Below are positions 31,651 through 43,300 of a stretch of 64,000 bases of DNA, in pieces. Within the stretch, counting starts at the first letter, position 1; every line of letters starts with the position of its first letter. Both the position numbers and the translations under genes were made by a program. Source of the DNA: Antedon mediterranea (lineage: Eukaryota > Echinodermata > Crinoidea > Comatulida > Antedonidae); contig NC_092670.1 of the NCBI RefSeq assembly GCF_964355755.1, positions 9,115,201-9,179,200 on the forward strand, given 5' to 3'. A model generated the notes under the pieces. It saw only the letters and a list, made by a program, of their open reading frames with translations. It made no database searches and was not told the DNA's origin.

Positions 31651-32957
31651 CTAGATGGTACGCTCGCTTCGCTCGCGTACCATCTAGGTCGTGCCCACAG
31701 ATGGTTCTCGAATACACAGTAATTTCAGGGTAAACAATCTGGCGATTTTAAATGCACGTACCGCAGGACTATAATACATTGCTGTTTACAGAAACGAATA
31801 AGTAGACACAATGATTTATGTAGTCAACCAAAATTAGCACCCTGGGAATTACTTCGGAAAGAGAAACTTACAACAAAATGAGTCCAAATTGTTTATTCAT
31901 TTTAAGAAACCCAATTAGGGTTAAGGGATGGGAAAGAGGATAGGTACAAAGAGGAACAATTTTTAAATATATTCTTTATCCACGTCAGTAACGAAATATT
32001 GTTTTCAATTTTTATAGGCCTATAAATAATATACCACTAACGGTGACTAAATATAGTAAAACATTTGCGATTTAATACTTTGTTAAAACTGTCACTGTCA
32101 TAGTCGATTGAAATAGTAAAGTACATGTAACGATACACCACTACGACGTTTATATTTTTTGTAATTAATAATTAATGCAAACGTTGAGAAGTAATAAAGT
32201 TTATTTGTATATTACGTGTTTATATATCTAACAGTAGAGCCTACCCATAATCACAGTAATAAAGTTTATTTGTATATATTTTTTTACATCTAACAGTATT
32301 CACAGTAAGAAATGTTTGTATATATTTTTTTACATCTAACAGTATTCACAGTAAGAAATGTTCGATTCAAATGACGACCAAAAATGGTTAATAGGTATTT
32401 GCAGTACTGTATTGTCAAAGTTTTGCAAGTTTATTCTCCAAGGGCTCATAAATTTACCTACTTGTGTTAAACCAAACTGGCAGACTGAGAGATTGGAATG
32501 TTCCATTCATCGCAAATCAATACATTTGTAAAAACGTAAATTAAATCTATCAAAATAGTATTTTTTTAAGAAAATCGGCCTGTCTTCAACATTATGATGC
32601 TGTACTCGGGCAGTTCAACCGGTTTTCAGCTATTAAAAACAATTATCGTAGGAGGAGATAGGAAAATGCGAAGCGTCCTAGTATTATTGTGTGCGGGTAT
32701 TTTTCAAGTTGGACATCCATTAGACAGTGTATACCACGATCGGAAAACACCCCTATTTGGGGCAAATCGTTGAACCTAAATTCGTTTTAATCGTCAATAA
32801 CTAATTATCTAACTCAATTTAATTAGTAAACAGGGTTACATCAGGTGGTTAAAATCAGTACCGAAAGTACGAACCAACTTTATATACCATCGAGTAAAAA
32901 TTCTAGAAATAAACCGCGATTTATCGAATTTTGCCCTTACGTAAATTTATATATAGA
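31651..32957 (-). mobile_element. Non-autonomous Helitron, 1307 bp
   Basis: On the minus strand it begins TCTATATATAAATTTACG, the typical Helitron 5' end, and ends with a hairpin (GATGGTACGC, loop, GCGTACCATC) followed by CTAG. It lies between an A (31650) and a T (32958) without target duplication. The sister spacer shows the uncut A-T site at 16116/16117. There is no Rep/helicase frame. Internal direct repeats (TCTAACAGTATTCACAGTAA and TAATAAAGTTTATTTGTATA) lie at about 32195-32362. Confidence 0.92.
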
Positions 32958-33038
32958 TGTGGTAGATACAAATTCACATAAACGTTTGTATTGTATTGAG
33001 GGTCTACACAAGAACAAAATTATTTCTTGTCTTAATTC

Positions 33039-35566
33039 TTATGGTGCTCTCTTGACCATCATCACCGTCTTCTTTAAACTGTATGCATCAGTTGACTTGA
33101 AATGATGCCAAATTATGCCGTTATGAGTCTTTCCAGAAGGAATAGGTCCTGGTGTGAGGTAAAGCCCATTCAGGTTTGATTTATAACAGTTATTGTACCA
33201 CCAAGCACCTTTGTATTTCTCAGCACAGTTAGCACTATACTTATCATTGTCTGTATCATACGTTGAAAATTGTTGACCATTTTGATTTGCCAAAGAGTCA
33301 CCTAAACAAACAAAATAATAAATCATAATTTAATATTTTTAAAATCTTTTATACTATATGCTCCATTGTGTTTGTAATTTACAATCTTGTGATGGTTACC
33401 TATATGCTAAACGTTACTATAGGCAAAAAAATAACTTTGTTGATAACTGAAATAAAATATCTCTAACACCAATTGATCAATAAATCTATAATAAGATTTG
33501 CTTTGTTAAGTACACATATCCACTACTGAGACAAAATAATTGTATTAAATATAATTATATGATACTGTATGATAATCTATTATAATAATATAATATTAAT
33601 TATTATATTATACCCACAGCATTGTCATTTTTTCAGTAATTTGCCTTTGGATTAATTATTATATTATATATATTTTTATATAAAAATGTGTATGTATGTA
33701 TTGTAGATTGATTTAGAATTTAAATATTTACAGTTTTATTATGTTATTATATTATTTAGTGATTATTCATAATTATGTTCATGTTGTCACATGGTACAGA
33801 TGGTTTACACCCACTCTATTTACACCCATTTGGCTGAAATATTAAATGTTAATCTTTTGCACATATGTACCTTAAAATGTGTTTTTTAGGGTAAAACTAA
33901 TTATATTGAATGAAGGTATACTAACCAGCTGTTCCTGTGTATCCATTGACTCTTATAGTATAGTTAGACCATTCAGTACCAATGCGAAAGTGAGAATATC
34001 TTGCAAACTTTATTTCATCCAAGTGATCAGTCATCTCTACTAATAGCTCAAAATCACCATCAGATGTTATACGGTGGATTTGTTCATTACCAAGCCAGAA
34101 CTCAGTGTGCACGTTTCCAAAACCTGTTTTGTATTCTGTCCAATTACGGTAGAAATTAACCAATACGTCTTCTCTTCTTTGTATCACCTGATTTTGAAAA
34201 TATATCAAACTTTTGTAGCACTGACAAACATTCCCTTCTACCGAGAAATAATATATATACAGTATATATAAACATCACAGGCACAGAATAAATTCTAAAC
34301 TGCCCGGTGAAATTTAATGAATTAATTTGAAACAATAAAGATGAGGAAATCTGTGAGAATGAGAAAAAGTCCCTCCAACCAAGATTCGAACCCCGGACCT
34401 CCTGCTTGATATGCAGATGTCCTAACCATTAGACCACTGGGGCTTTCATGGTATTGTTCAAACTTGTTTGGATAGCGACTCTTTAACATTCTAGGCGTGG
34501 TACAGCGGAACAGCACTAGTCCCTCAATTGTACGCACGCGCACCAGAGATAAAATTGATACGATATATATTATTTTTGTAACGAATTTACCAATAATGTT
34601 ACTAGAAGTAGCCAATAATTATATTGTAGAATCTAAATTTTTACTACACATTGTTGTAGTGCTTTGTTTTAAACATTTTTTTATTCATATAAACCATAGC
34701 AATTAATATAATTACTATCTCATGCTCTGAATAAATTGGTACTCACTGTCCAACCACCATCTTCCTTCATGTCACAGTAGACAGTAAATTCTGGTCGTCC
34801 ATCACTTGGCTGTATTACGTAATTACCACTTTGAGCAGAAGGATTGTTCTCCAAAATTTGACTACAGTCCTGGCTGAAACACTCTAAATAGACATTTCAT
34901 TTAAATTAGAAAGTAAATATATAATCTTCACCACATTTAGTATGGTCTGTTTTTTCCTAATACTGAAGAATCATACTATTATGCAATATATTTCATTTGC
35001 TTATTCTTAAATTTATTTATTTTTAAACGCCAAAGTTGATGTAACAAAATGACAAAAAGAGGTTAGATTAGAAAGAGATTTCTCTTGTGGAATTTAAAAG
35101 TAATATTACATGAATATAGCAAAGAAGATCAAGCCCAGAATAAATTAATATTTTGATCAGATGTTCTCCAGCTTATTCTTATTGTTGTGGATACCCAGTA
35201 TATTGTGCAATTGAGATACAAAAACAAACAATAGGACAGGTATTTTATTTCAATGCCTGTTTTATTGTTTATTCTTTTGTTTAATGTAATAGCATAGATA
35301 TTGATAATGCAAATAATTATTATGAATAAATCATAACAATAATCCATTCTAGAGACAAAAAAGTGTATTAATTTGAAAATTTGAATGGATATAGAATAAA
35401 TTTTGAAATCTGAAAAAAAGTCCTGAATTGCGGGTGACCATTTCCTCGTTTATCAACATATGTACTTACTTATTGGACATCCAGGATTTTCAGGATCTTT
35501 TACAATTGGGTGACTAGCAGACATCACAAATAACAAACAGCCAATTAATATTATTCTGGAATCCAT
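33039..35566 (-). CDS. FREP-like gene E, secreted fibrinogen-domain protein
   Basis: Exons: E1 35470-35566, E2 34747-34883, E3 33926-34187, E4 33039-33301; 759 nt, 252 residues, phases fit. The signal peptide is MDSRIILIGCLLFVMSAS. The linker lacks the C-E-C motif of genes A and D and has PENPGCPI instead. The domain starts CFSQDCSQILENNPSAQ and has VYCDMKEDGGWT, VIQRREDVLVNFYRNW, the calcium motif DTDND, and the normal C-terminal Cys pair [15 protein letters not shown]. It is the most canonical copy in the window by cysteines and calcium loop. A CTATATATAG promoter element lies at 35651-35660. A tRNA-like repeat sits in intron 2. The lectin role is inferred from the family. Confidence 0.88.
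34369..34443 (-). repeat. tRNA-like repeat (SINE head) in gene E intron 2
   Basis: On the minus strand: A box TGGTCTAATGG, B box GGTTCGAATCT and a plausible anticodon stem (CTGC/GCAG). The acceptor stem does not pair properly, so it is a tRNA-derived repeat, not a gene. No clear tail was found. Confidence 0.55.
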
Positions 35567-36586
35567 TCTGTATCACAAATAAAGCTTCTTCACACAATGT
35601 TATAACTGACAGCTTTACTTTCTAGACTATGTTTGATACAGACAAGTCTCCTATATATAGGCATAACTCTAAGATAAATCTGGGTTAAGTACAATACTTT
35701 AACAATAGAGAACTTTAAGGAAACATTAAAAATCGGAAGCAATTCTTTTGATGGCAGAAAACATTCTACTTTAAGGAAACATACTTCCTTATATTAAGAG
35801 AGCAAACGTCACATGTTGGAAGCAATCCTCCTTGTTTTATTGTGTAAAATTTCCCCTTTCTTTCCCAACAACAATTCATTATCTGACGATGTTGATTAAT
35901 AAGGAGGTAATTATTATTGTTTTAGATAAATATGTTCTTTAAGTTTTCTTTATTGCTTTCCTGTCACGTCAGCCCTGGATAAAGTTGGCTATTTTTTTCC
36001 CATAGATTTTTATTACATTAATATTTTTTACAGGAATCTGCGTACAAATGAAAGCTTGCTCACAGTATTTCCAGTCATGTTATTGTTTTACCTTTGATAA
36101 TATTTATGGAAGCCAGCCATACACATAGTTTACTATAGATGCTGATGCCCAATAAATTTTAAATAGCACATTCTGTGTAGAAATAAATTATATTATTGTT
36201 TGGTCATCCTTCTATTAAGCTGGTTACAGTACCAGAAACTAGAGACTACTATGTTTGCAACAAATTGACAAATTCTAATATGTAATTTATTATATTAAAT
36301 AATGATGTAGCACTCCCAACATAATGTTAAAAGTTTTGTATGACAAATAAACACTCGTAAAGTCAAGTTTTCGGCACACCATTTGATTTCAATAGTATTT
36401 GGTAGAAATCGGTTGTAGCATATGTACAAATGAAACACCGCAACAAATTAATTTCTCAACTTTATTATTTCTTTTTTTCGGAATCACATTGTATACTGCA
36501 AACCGTTTCTTTTTAGTTAGTTTTGAAACATTTAATGATTCCAATACAACATGATAAATTGGAAACATTTTAACAAGTGGTATTTC
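35567..36586. other. Spacer between genes E and F
   Basis: Part of it (35600-36060) matches the spacer upstream of pseudogene B and 28080-28360. The rest matches 15600-16070 in diverged form. It carries the gene E promoter and no other recognised gene. The MITE and LINE found in the sister spacers are missing here. Confidence 0.55.
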
Positions 36587-39199
36587 TTATGCTGCTCTCT
36601 TGACCATCATCACTGCTTTCTTGTAACTGTAAGCAGAAGTTGTCTTGAAATGATACCAATTTATTCCGTTATGAGGATTTCCAGAAGGAATAGGTCCTGG
36701 TGTGAGGTAAAGGCCATTCAGGTTTGAATTATAACATTCTTTGTACCACCAAGCACCTTTGTGTATCTCAGCAAAGTTAGTACCATACATATCATTGTCT
36801 TTATCATACGTTGTAAATTTTTGACCATTGTGGTATGCCAAAGAGTCACCTACACAAACAAAATATTAAATCATAACTGAATACTTTATAAATCTTTTAT
36901 ACATAGTATCACCACTCAACGGGGCAAATTGCCATCCAACTTTTCTAAACCAGAATTATCAATCAGGATAGAAAGCTTTTTCGAGATATAAGGAGTCGAA
37001 GTTCAAAATTGACCAATTACAACAATGTATTATGTAGTATAATCAGTATATATTGAAGTTCAATTTAATACATTTGTATGGTTATATGTATCTATTCAGT
37101 CACCATATAAAAAAAAATCTTTTACGATTAAAGATCAAAATTTGCCTATAAAAACCAAATAAAAACTAACATTTAATATCAAATGTGATGTTTTCTCATC
37201 CTGTTAATCAATCATACGCAATGTAAAAGACCACAATCCTTTCATCAGTTAACACAAGGTCAAATGTTAACATTTTAATTTTTTTTCATGAAGTGACTGA
37301 ATAGATACCTATATTCATAAAAAATAAATTAGTAATTTACATGTTTACCAACCTGCTGTTCCTGTGTATCCACTAATTCTCAAAGTATAGTCAGACCACT
37401 CAGTACCAACACGAAAGTGAGAATATCTTGCAAACTTCATTACATTCAAGTGATCTCTACTAAGAGCTCAAAATCCTCATCAGATGTTATACGGTTGATC
37501 TGTTCATTACCAAGCCAGAACTCTGAGTGCACATTTCCAAAACCCTCTTTGTATTCTGTCCAATTACGGTAGAAATTAACCAATCCGTCTTCTCTTCTTT
37601 GTATCACCTGATAATGATAGAAAGTACTTGATAAAAACGACTGTAACAGTCAACTGTGCATCTAATGCCTTGTTGTCCATAAGCCAGGTCAGCAGTGTGC
37701 CTTGATATAATGTTGTCTATTGGCACAAAGAACTACAGAAGGCACACAGTTGACTATGTTGATAGAAAAATCACATTAGACCCACTGTGTTGATAGTAAA
37801 TAATAAATTAGGAAAAATGAAAAAAAAAAACCTAATTGGATTCAGTGGTCGTGGCTATAGAAAATAATAATTTACATGCACAGTTGACTATGCTGATAGT
37901 CACAATACCAGACATATAGATTTATAAATAGTTCCTACAGTAAAACTGATTGACTGACACATTTTAACAGACTCACAAACAAACAAACAAAAATGTAACC
38001 TTCCTAGAGGTAAAAATAATGTATAATGCTAGACAATGGCACAGATCCGTTTTTTATAGTAGGGGGAACGTATAAAAATGAACTATGGTGGGGGAACAAG
38101 GGGGCAGGGGGCTGCCAAGGGCCCTAGGTCGGGGCCCGGCTCTTTGAGTAATTTATAGGTCTTTTCAATATATTTCTGAGCACATAAAAATTGTAAATTT
38201 TGCCCACGATTTTGTCTTTGTCTTTTATTATTCGCTTTAATTTATGAGCCTTTACGTTCCACCGATGCATTCAGAATTCACGCAGTCCATGCTAATGGCT
38301 AAAGAGGATCATCAAAGCAACGTTAAGCATTCTGAAACATAGTTTTACCACAGGTGGATCCAAGATCTGCCGCCCGGAAAAATACAATTATTTTGGGTTA
38401 CGCACTTTTTAGGCACTGGTCTTGATGCGCCACTGGTTATATTCATGCAAAATCTATTCTTCTTAGATACTCTATTTTCTGAAATTACATACAATAGGTA
38501 TGTCATGCGTGTCATAGAAATATGTGGGGGGAGGGGGTGCATGTTCCCCTCATCACTAACAAGGATCTGCGCCGGTGATGCTAGTTAATACCTAAAACAT
38601 TCAATCTTACTCACTGTCCAACCTCCATCTTTCCTCATGTCACAGTAGACAGTAAATTCTGGTCTTCCATCACTTGGCTGTATTACGTAATTACCACTCG
38701 CAGCGGAAGGATCATTTTGCAAAATTTCATCACAGTCCTGGCTAAAACACTCTAGTACAAAATTGATTTTATTGATTAAGAATGACAAATGCTGTACTGA
38801 TATTATAAAATAAATGTAAACTCCAATGACAATTTTATTATTTTTACTAAGATACTTTCCTTGAAGCAAAAGAGGTCTTGTTTGATACGTACACTTTAAA
38901 AGAAAAGATTTATAAAACAAACTATTAAAGCCTAAATACTTTTTATCTTCTAGTAATTTTTACATAATATGTATATCATTTATCCATTATTAATTTTTTC
39001 AGTAGCAACATTTCTGTATACTGAATAACTCTTTATTATTGATCTATTTCTTTTTCTAAATTTGGGATTTTCTACCTACAGCAGCACAATTCAACTTACT
39101 TGGAGGGGGACACACATCCTGACTTTCAGCTTCTTCTGTCTGGTCACATGTAGCCAGTACAACCAACGTACAGCCAATCACTATTGCTCGGAAATCCAT
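36587..39199 (-). pseudogene. FREP-like copy F, disabled by a 7-bp deletion in E3
   Basis: Exons: E1 39100-39199, E2 38615-38751, E3 37353-37607, E4 36587-36849; splice sites are intact. E3 is 255 bp, not the 262 of gene E. CAGTCAT is missing between AAGTGAT and CTCTACTAA near 37459, so the frame reads into TGA at once (ITHL becomes a stop). All other exons are open, so the break looks recent, or is an assembly error. The signal peptide is MDFRAIVIGCTLVVLAT, and the linker has CDQTEEAESQDVCPPP. E4 has NFAEIHKGAWWYKEC, so one of the two C-terminal cysteines is lost. If the deletion were not real, the protein would be about 253 residues. Confidence 0.85.
38038..38573. mobile_element. Possible MITE in intron 2 of copy F
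   Basis: The short inverted ends are GGCACAGATCC and GGATCTGCGCC, and the segment is G-rich and unlike its surroundings (GGGGGAACG, GGGGGAGGGGGTGC). ATGCTAG occurs near both edges but not directly next to the ends. This is a weak call. Confidence 0.35.
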
Positions 39200-40364
39200 A
39201 TTGCATAACATGACTCAATACAATTGGAAGTTTGAATATGTTTGATCTAAAAAAGAATGAGATCATTCATTATAAATATCATGGGTTTAATATCGTTTGC
39301 AAAAAAAACAACCAATAATCACCAGCCTATAATTAGTGAATGGAGTTGACACTCTGAAATTGTAATAAATAAATAAAAATGCTTCAACATTTATTTAATG
39401 TTTCTAAATCTATCTAAATTGATATATAAACAGAAATGTAATAACTGTACTTACAACTGTCACGCTTTCAATGTTCTCTATACATCAGCTAAGACGGTGA
39501 TCGTCTGTGGCCCCGCACACAGTATAGTACAGTATTGGAACAACTTCTCTTTTATAGAGGTTGATTGGGGAACCATCCAGATGTTTCCTAACCATACTCA
39601 TTCAAATTAAGAGGTTTATCAAAGTTTGTCTTTGTAATCTGAATGTTACAACTTACATTGTGGTTCACAGTATTTGAATATCTATCCAAAGTTTGTTTAA
39701 TTGTAGTGCCTAATTGATTCGTGAATGAGATGAAACTGTAACTGGTTGGATTTCAAAATAAATTTTAGTGCCTAATTGATTCGTGAATGAGATAAACTGT
39801 AACTGGTAAACATTTGTGACAGAATTGTGGATTTTTAAAGAAATAGTTTGTTTAGCCAATTGATTCGTGAATGATATTAAACACTTTTGTAATTTGTTTT
39901 GTGCAAACACTCAAGGCAGGATGATAAGCTTTTTTTGCAGTACCACGAGACATTCCAAGCCCTGGACGTTCAAAAGCGGATCATATTCTATTGATTTTGA
40001 AATCGTTTGGGGTGGGATGGGTTGGGTCATAACAATTTACAACAATTTATTCATTCATCTTTTATTGGTATAATTCATATAAAAGTCAGAAAATGTTTTT
40101 AAAAAATATAAAAGAAAATTAGAAATTCTAAGAATGTTTGATAAGATGCTTTTGAGTATTTAATTTAATATTATTTCATTCCGTCAAAACTAGTTTTGTA
40201 TTTCTGTTTTTGTTGAAATGTTAATCTCCAATACCCCCTTAAATTATATAGAAAATTTAGCCATGTTGACATTTGACCTGTATAAACAGAGCATCATAAG
40301 ACTAAGAGCTATAAAAAAAAGTTGTCGATCATTTCAATATACAGTAGTTTTATTTTTCTTTCAG
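39200..40364. other. Gap between the FREP array and the WDR75-like exons
   Basis: No exon is recognised. The phrase AATTGATTCGTGAATGA occurs three times (about 39714, 39775, 39857), with AACTGTAACTGG following the first two. This is where upstream exons of WDR75 would be expected, and none is seen. Confidence 0.5.
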
Positions 40365-43300
40365 GAAGTTGCAATTTGGACATGGTGAAAGTTCACATCT
40401 GCTAGTCTCCACTACAGCCACTATAATGTGTGTTTGGAACCTTCTTACATGCTCTAGTAAGTTTTTAATCAATATAGTACACTTAACAAAAACACTGTAT
40501 TTGGATGACCAAATAATAATATGTGGTTTGTGTTGAAGTATGAATTTTATAGTAGGCAAAACAATTTTTTTTTTTTGACCAATTGCAGATCATTATGGAC
40601 CCTTGGAGGTTCACAAACATATACACAAGATGCTCTACATAAACAAAGTCTTATTACAAGTCTTTGGGAGTGTAGTAAAAATACTAACATGTGACGGGAG
40701 TTGAACCCATGACCCTTGGAGTGGTAGCAAGCATCATAATCACCAAGCCTACTCCACTCTAAGATCATGCCTGTTTTCCACTTAAAGCAAAGAGTATTAT
40801 ATGTTTCTAAATTGTCTTTACATAAAATCACAAAATGATGGGTTAACGAGAAAAGCAAAGATTTCATTTGACTGTGGCTTGACATATATTTTATGAAATG
40901 TAAAAATAAAAGTGATCATGTTATATTCATTGTGGGTTTTTTTTTTCAGTGAGTTGGAATGTCTGTATGGATGTGTCTATTCTACTTTGTGATCCCTTAT
41001 CACAATACTGGGTCGCAATTGATTCTACAAAAACATGTGAGGTTTTTTTAAATTATTGTTTTAAGACATTTAACAAAACTATGCAATTCTCCTATCTGGC
41101 AGACTTAATCCATATTAGGAAATAATTATAATAAAGATTCTAATTACTTGTATGTTCCTCGATGACATTGCTTCCTCTCCTGTACCCCCCCCCCCCCCCA
41201 TTTGTGTCTCCTGACAGAAATCTAAAGGATAATATAAAAGGTTGATTGTCACTAGACATAACACCTTCGCGAATGACCAAGTCTTTGAGCGGACATGGCC
41301 ATTACAAACATAACGCTAAACATAAATAAACTGACAACTTTTGACCCAGAGAACATCGCCATTATGATAATTAAGTTACGGTAAATTTCGATTGCTGATT
41401 GAAACGACTTCACCACTTTTGAAGTCCCAGTGTGCACATCACGTTTGTTGTTGAATGGGCAAAAATTAACGAGTGTTTTAGATTCTCACTTTGTGGTTGT
41501 AGGGCTACGACGAGTTGTTGACAGGTTCTTTTTGGTTGTAAGGGGACATGATAATTTGTTGGGCCTTGTAGGTGCCCCCTAAAAGTGGTTTTACTGAATT
41601 CTTTTTACAATTATTCTACTTTAATATTTACATTTTACTAAACATTAACAATGGTGAAATTACTTTCTGGTTTCTACATTTCAGTATATGTGTTTGAGGC
41701 AAACAGTCCAAAGCCGGTTGCAACTTATCAGAAGTCTTTTAAAGGTCAAATTATCAGTGGAATATTTATTCCTCGTCTTCAACCACTGTCAGAGGAAGAA
41801 AGAGAGAATGAAGATGTATTCCCATGGCTACAGAGGTCACAACTATACATGATGACAAAAAAGCAAGATTTGTACACAGTTGTTAGTAAACAAGAAGCTG
41901 AGAGGGAAGAAAAGAAGAATGCTCAGAGAGTGGTGAGTATGATTACAAGTAGAGAGTCAACAGGGCAGGGACTCTATAAAATGACACTCTCTAGTTGTAA
42001 AATACCTCTATGGTTTTAACACACATCCAAAAGGAAACACATGTGTCACCAGCTGCAGAATAGAAGCTCATACACTTAACTAGTCTCAAATTAGGTTTAG
42101 GTAGCGATTCTGCTTTTGGCCATGAGAAAAATCCTAAAAACACTGATCACTGTCAGGATTTGAATTTAGGATCCAGTAATTTGTAAACAAGCATGTAGTG
42201 ATCAAACTAAACGCATACATTGTAAACAAACAACATTTTAATACACATACGCATGGGGAATAAGGTCAGACACTATAAAGCAATGATGTATGTTTATGCT
42301 ATAAAATCAAGAGGATTAAAGTTAAATTTGATAATCAATGTATATTCATTTTCAGCAAGGGATTCAAGAAAATCTACCGGCAACTCCTTTCAGCTTGTTA
42401 ATTGAACAAAATAAGGAACGAACATTGGATGTGAAAGAAAGAGTAGAATCTGCCAAATTATATGGCAACCCAAGTTCAGATGCTATTAGAAATGTGAGTT
42501 TTTATATTCCACGAGTCAAATTTATCGGACCTGTCAATTTTATTATGTACACAATAATACTGTTATTTTATATGCTGTATGTGATTAATACAATCAGACT
42601 TTGAATGGGCCATTTTACATTTTTAGTGAAAAAAAACAACAAAAATAGTCTTTTTTTAAGATATTTTTTTAATGTTTAAATTTAACTTTAAACAACAAAT
42701 AGACAATTTAATCATTTTTAAATTACCAACTTTTCAGGTAAATAATTGTGTTTATCCTATTTTTTTGTCAAAACAATTTTACAAATATATTTTTTCATGG
42801 GGACGAGTATATTTTGAACTTAAACGTAGTAATATGCATTTGTCATTTTAATAGATGTGAATATGTAAATTTATTAAGGTTTAAGAAAAAATGTTAACTT
42901 TATGTAAATGTTTTTTTTTCTACACAGCTGTTGAGTGCACCTGCTCATGTATTGCCTCCAGTACGGACATTATGCAGCTCTTTCATCAGGGCTCACCTTC
43001 CCAAGATGCATCAGGACAGGTTGAGTTTTGACTTTCTTACTAATCTTTTATTTTATTTTTTACTAATATTTTTTTATTGAAAATGATTTATAGGCAGTGG
43101 TCCTTAGACAAGGAACCATAAAAACTATACCATTGAATTATATAGTAAATATAGATATAATTGGTGCACAAAATGAAGTTGCAGAATCTAAAGTTAGTAT
43201 ATATGTATGTACTGTACTCTTGTAAAAAATTGTTTTACAAATATTTTCTTTATTTAAAGAGTAATTTTAACTAAAAAAGATAACGGTGGTGATAGTTATA

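Noticed and set aside
34369-34443. tRNA gene for Asp/Glu on the minus strand
   Set aside because: The A and B boxes are good but the acceptor stem does not close; it sits in an intron of a FREP gene like other SINE heads here.
39933-40020. Possible upstream WDR75 exon after a T-rich acceptor (TTTTTTTGCAG)
   Set aside because: The frames show no likeness to the WDR75 blocks expected before CVWNLLTC, and no good donor in matching phase follows.
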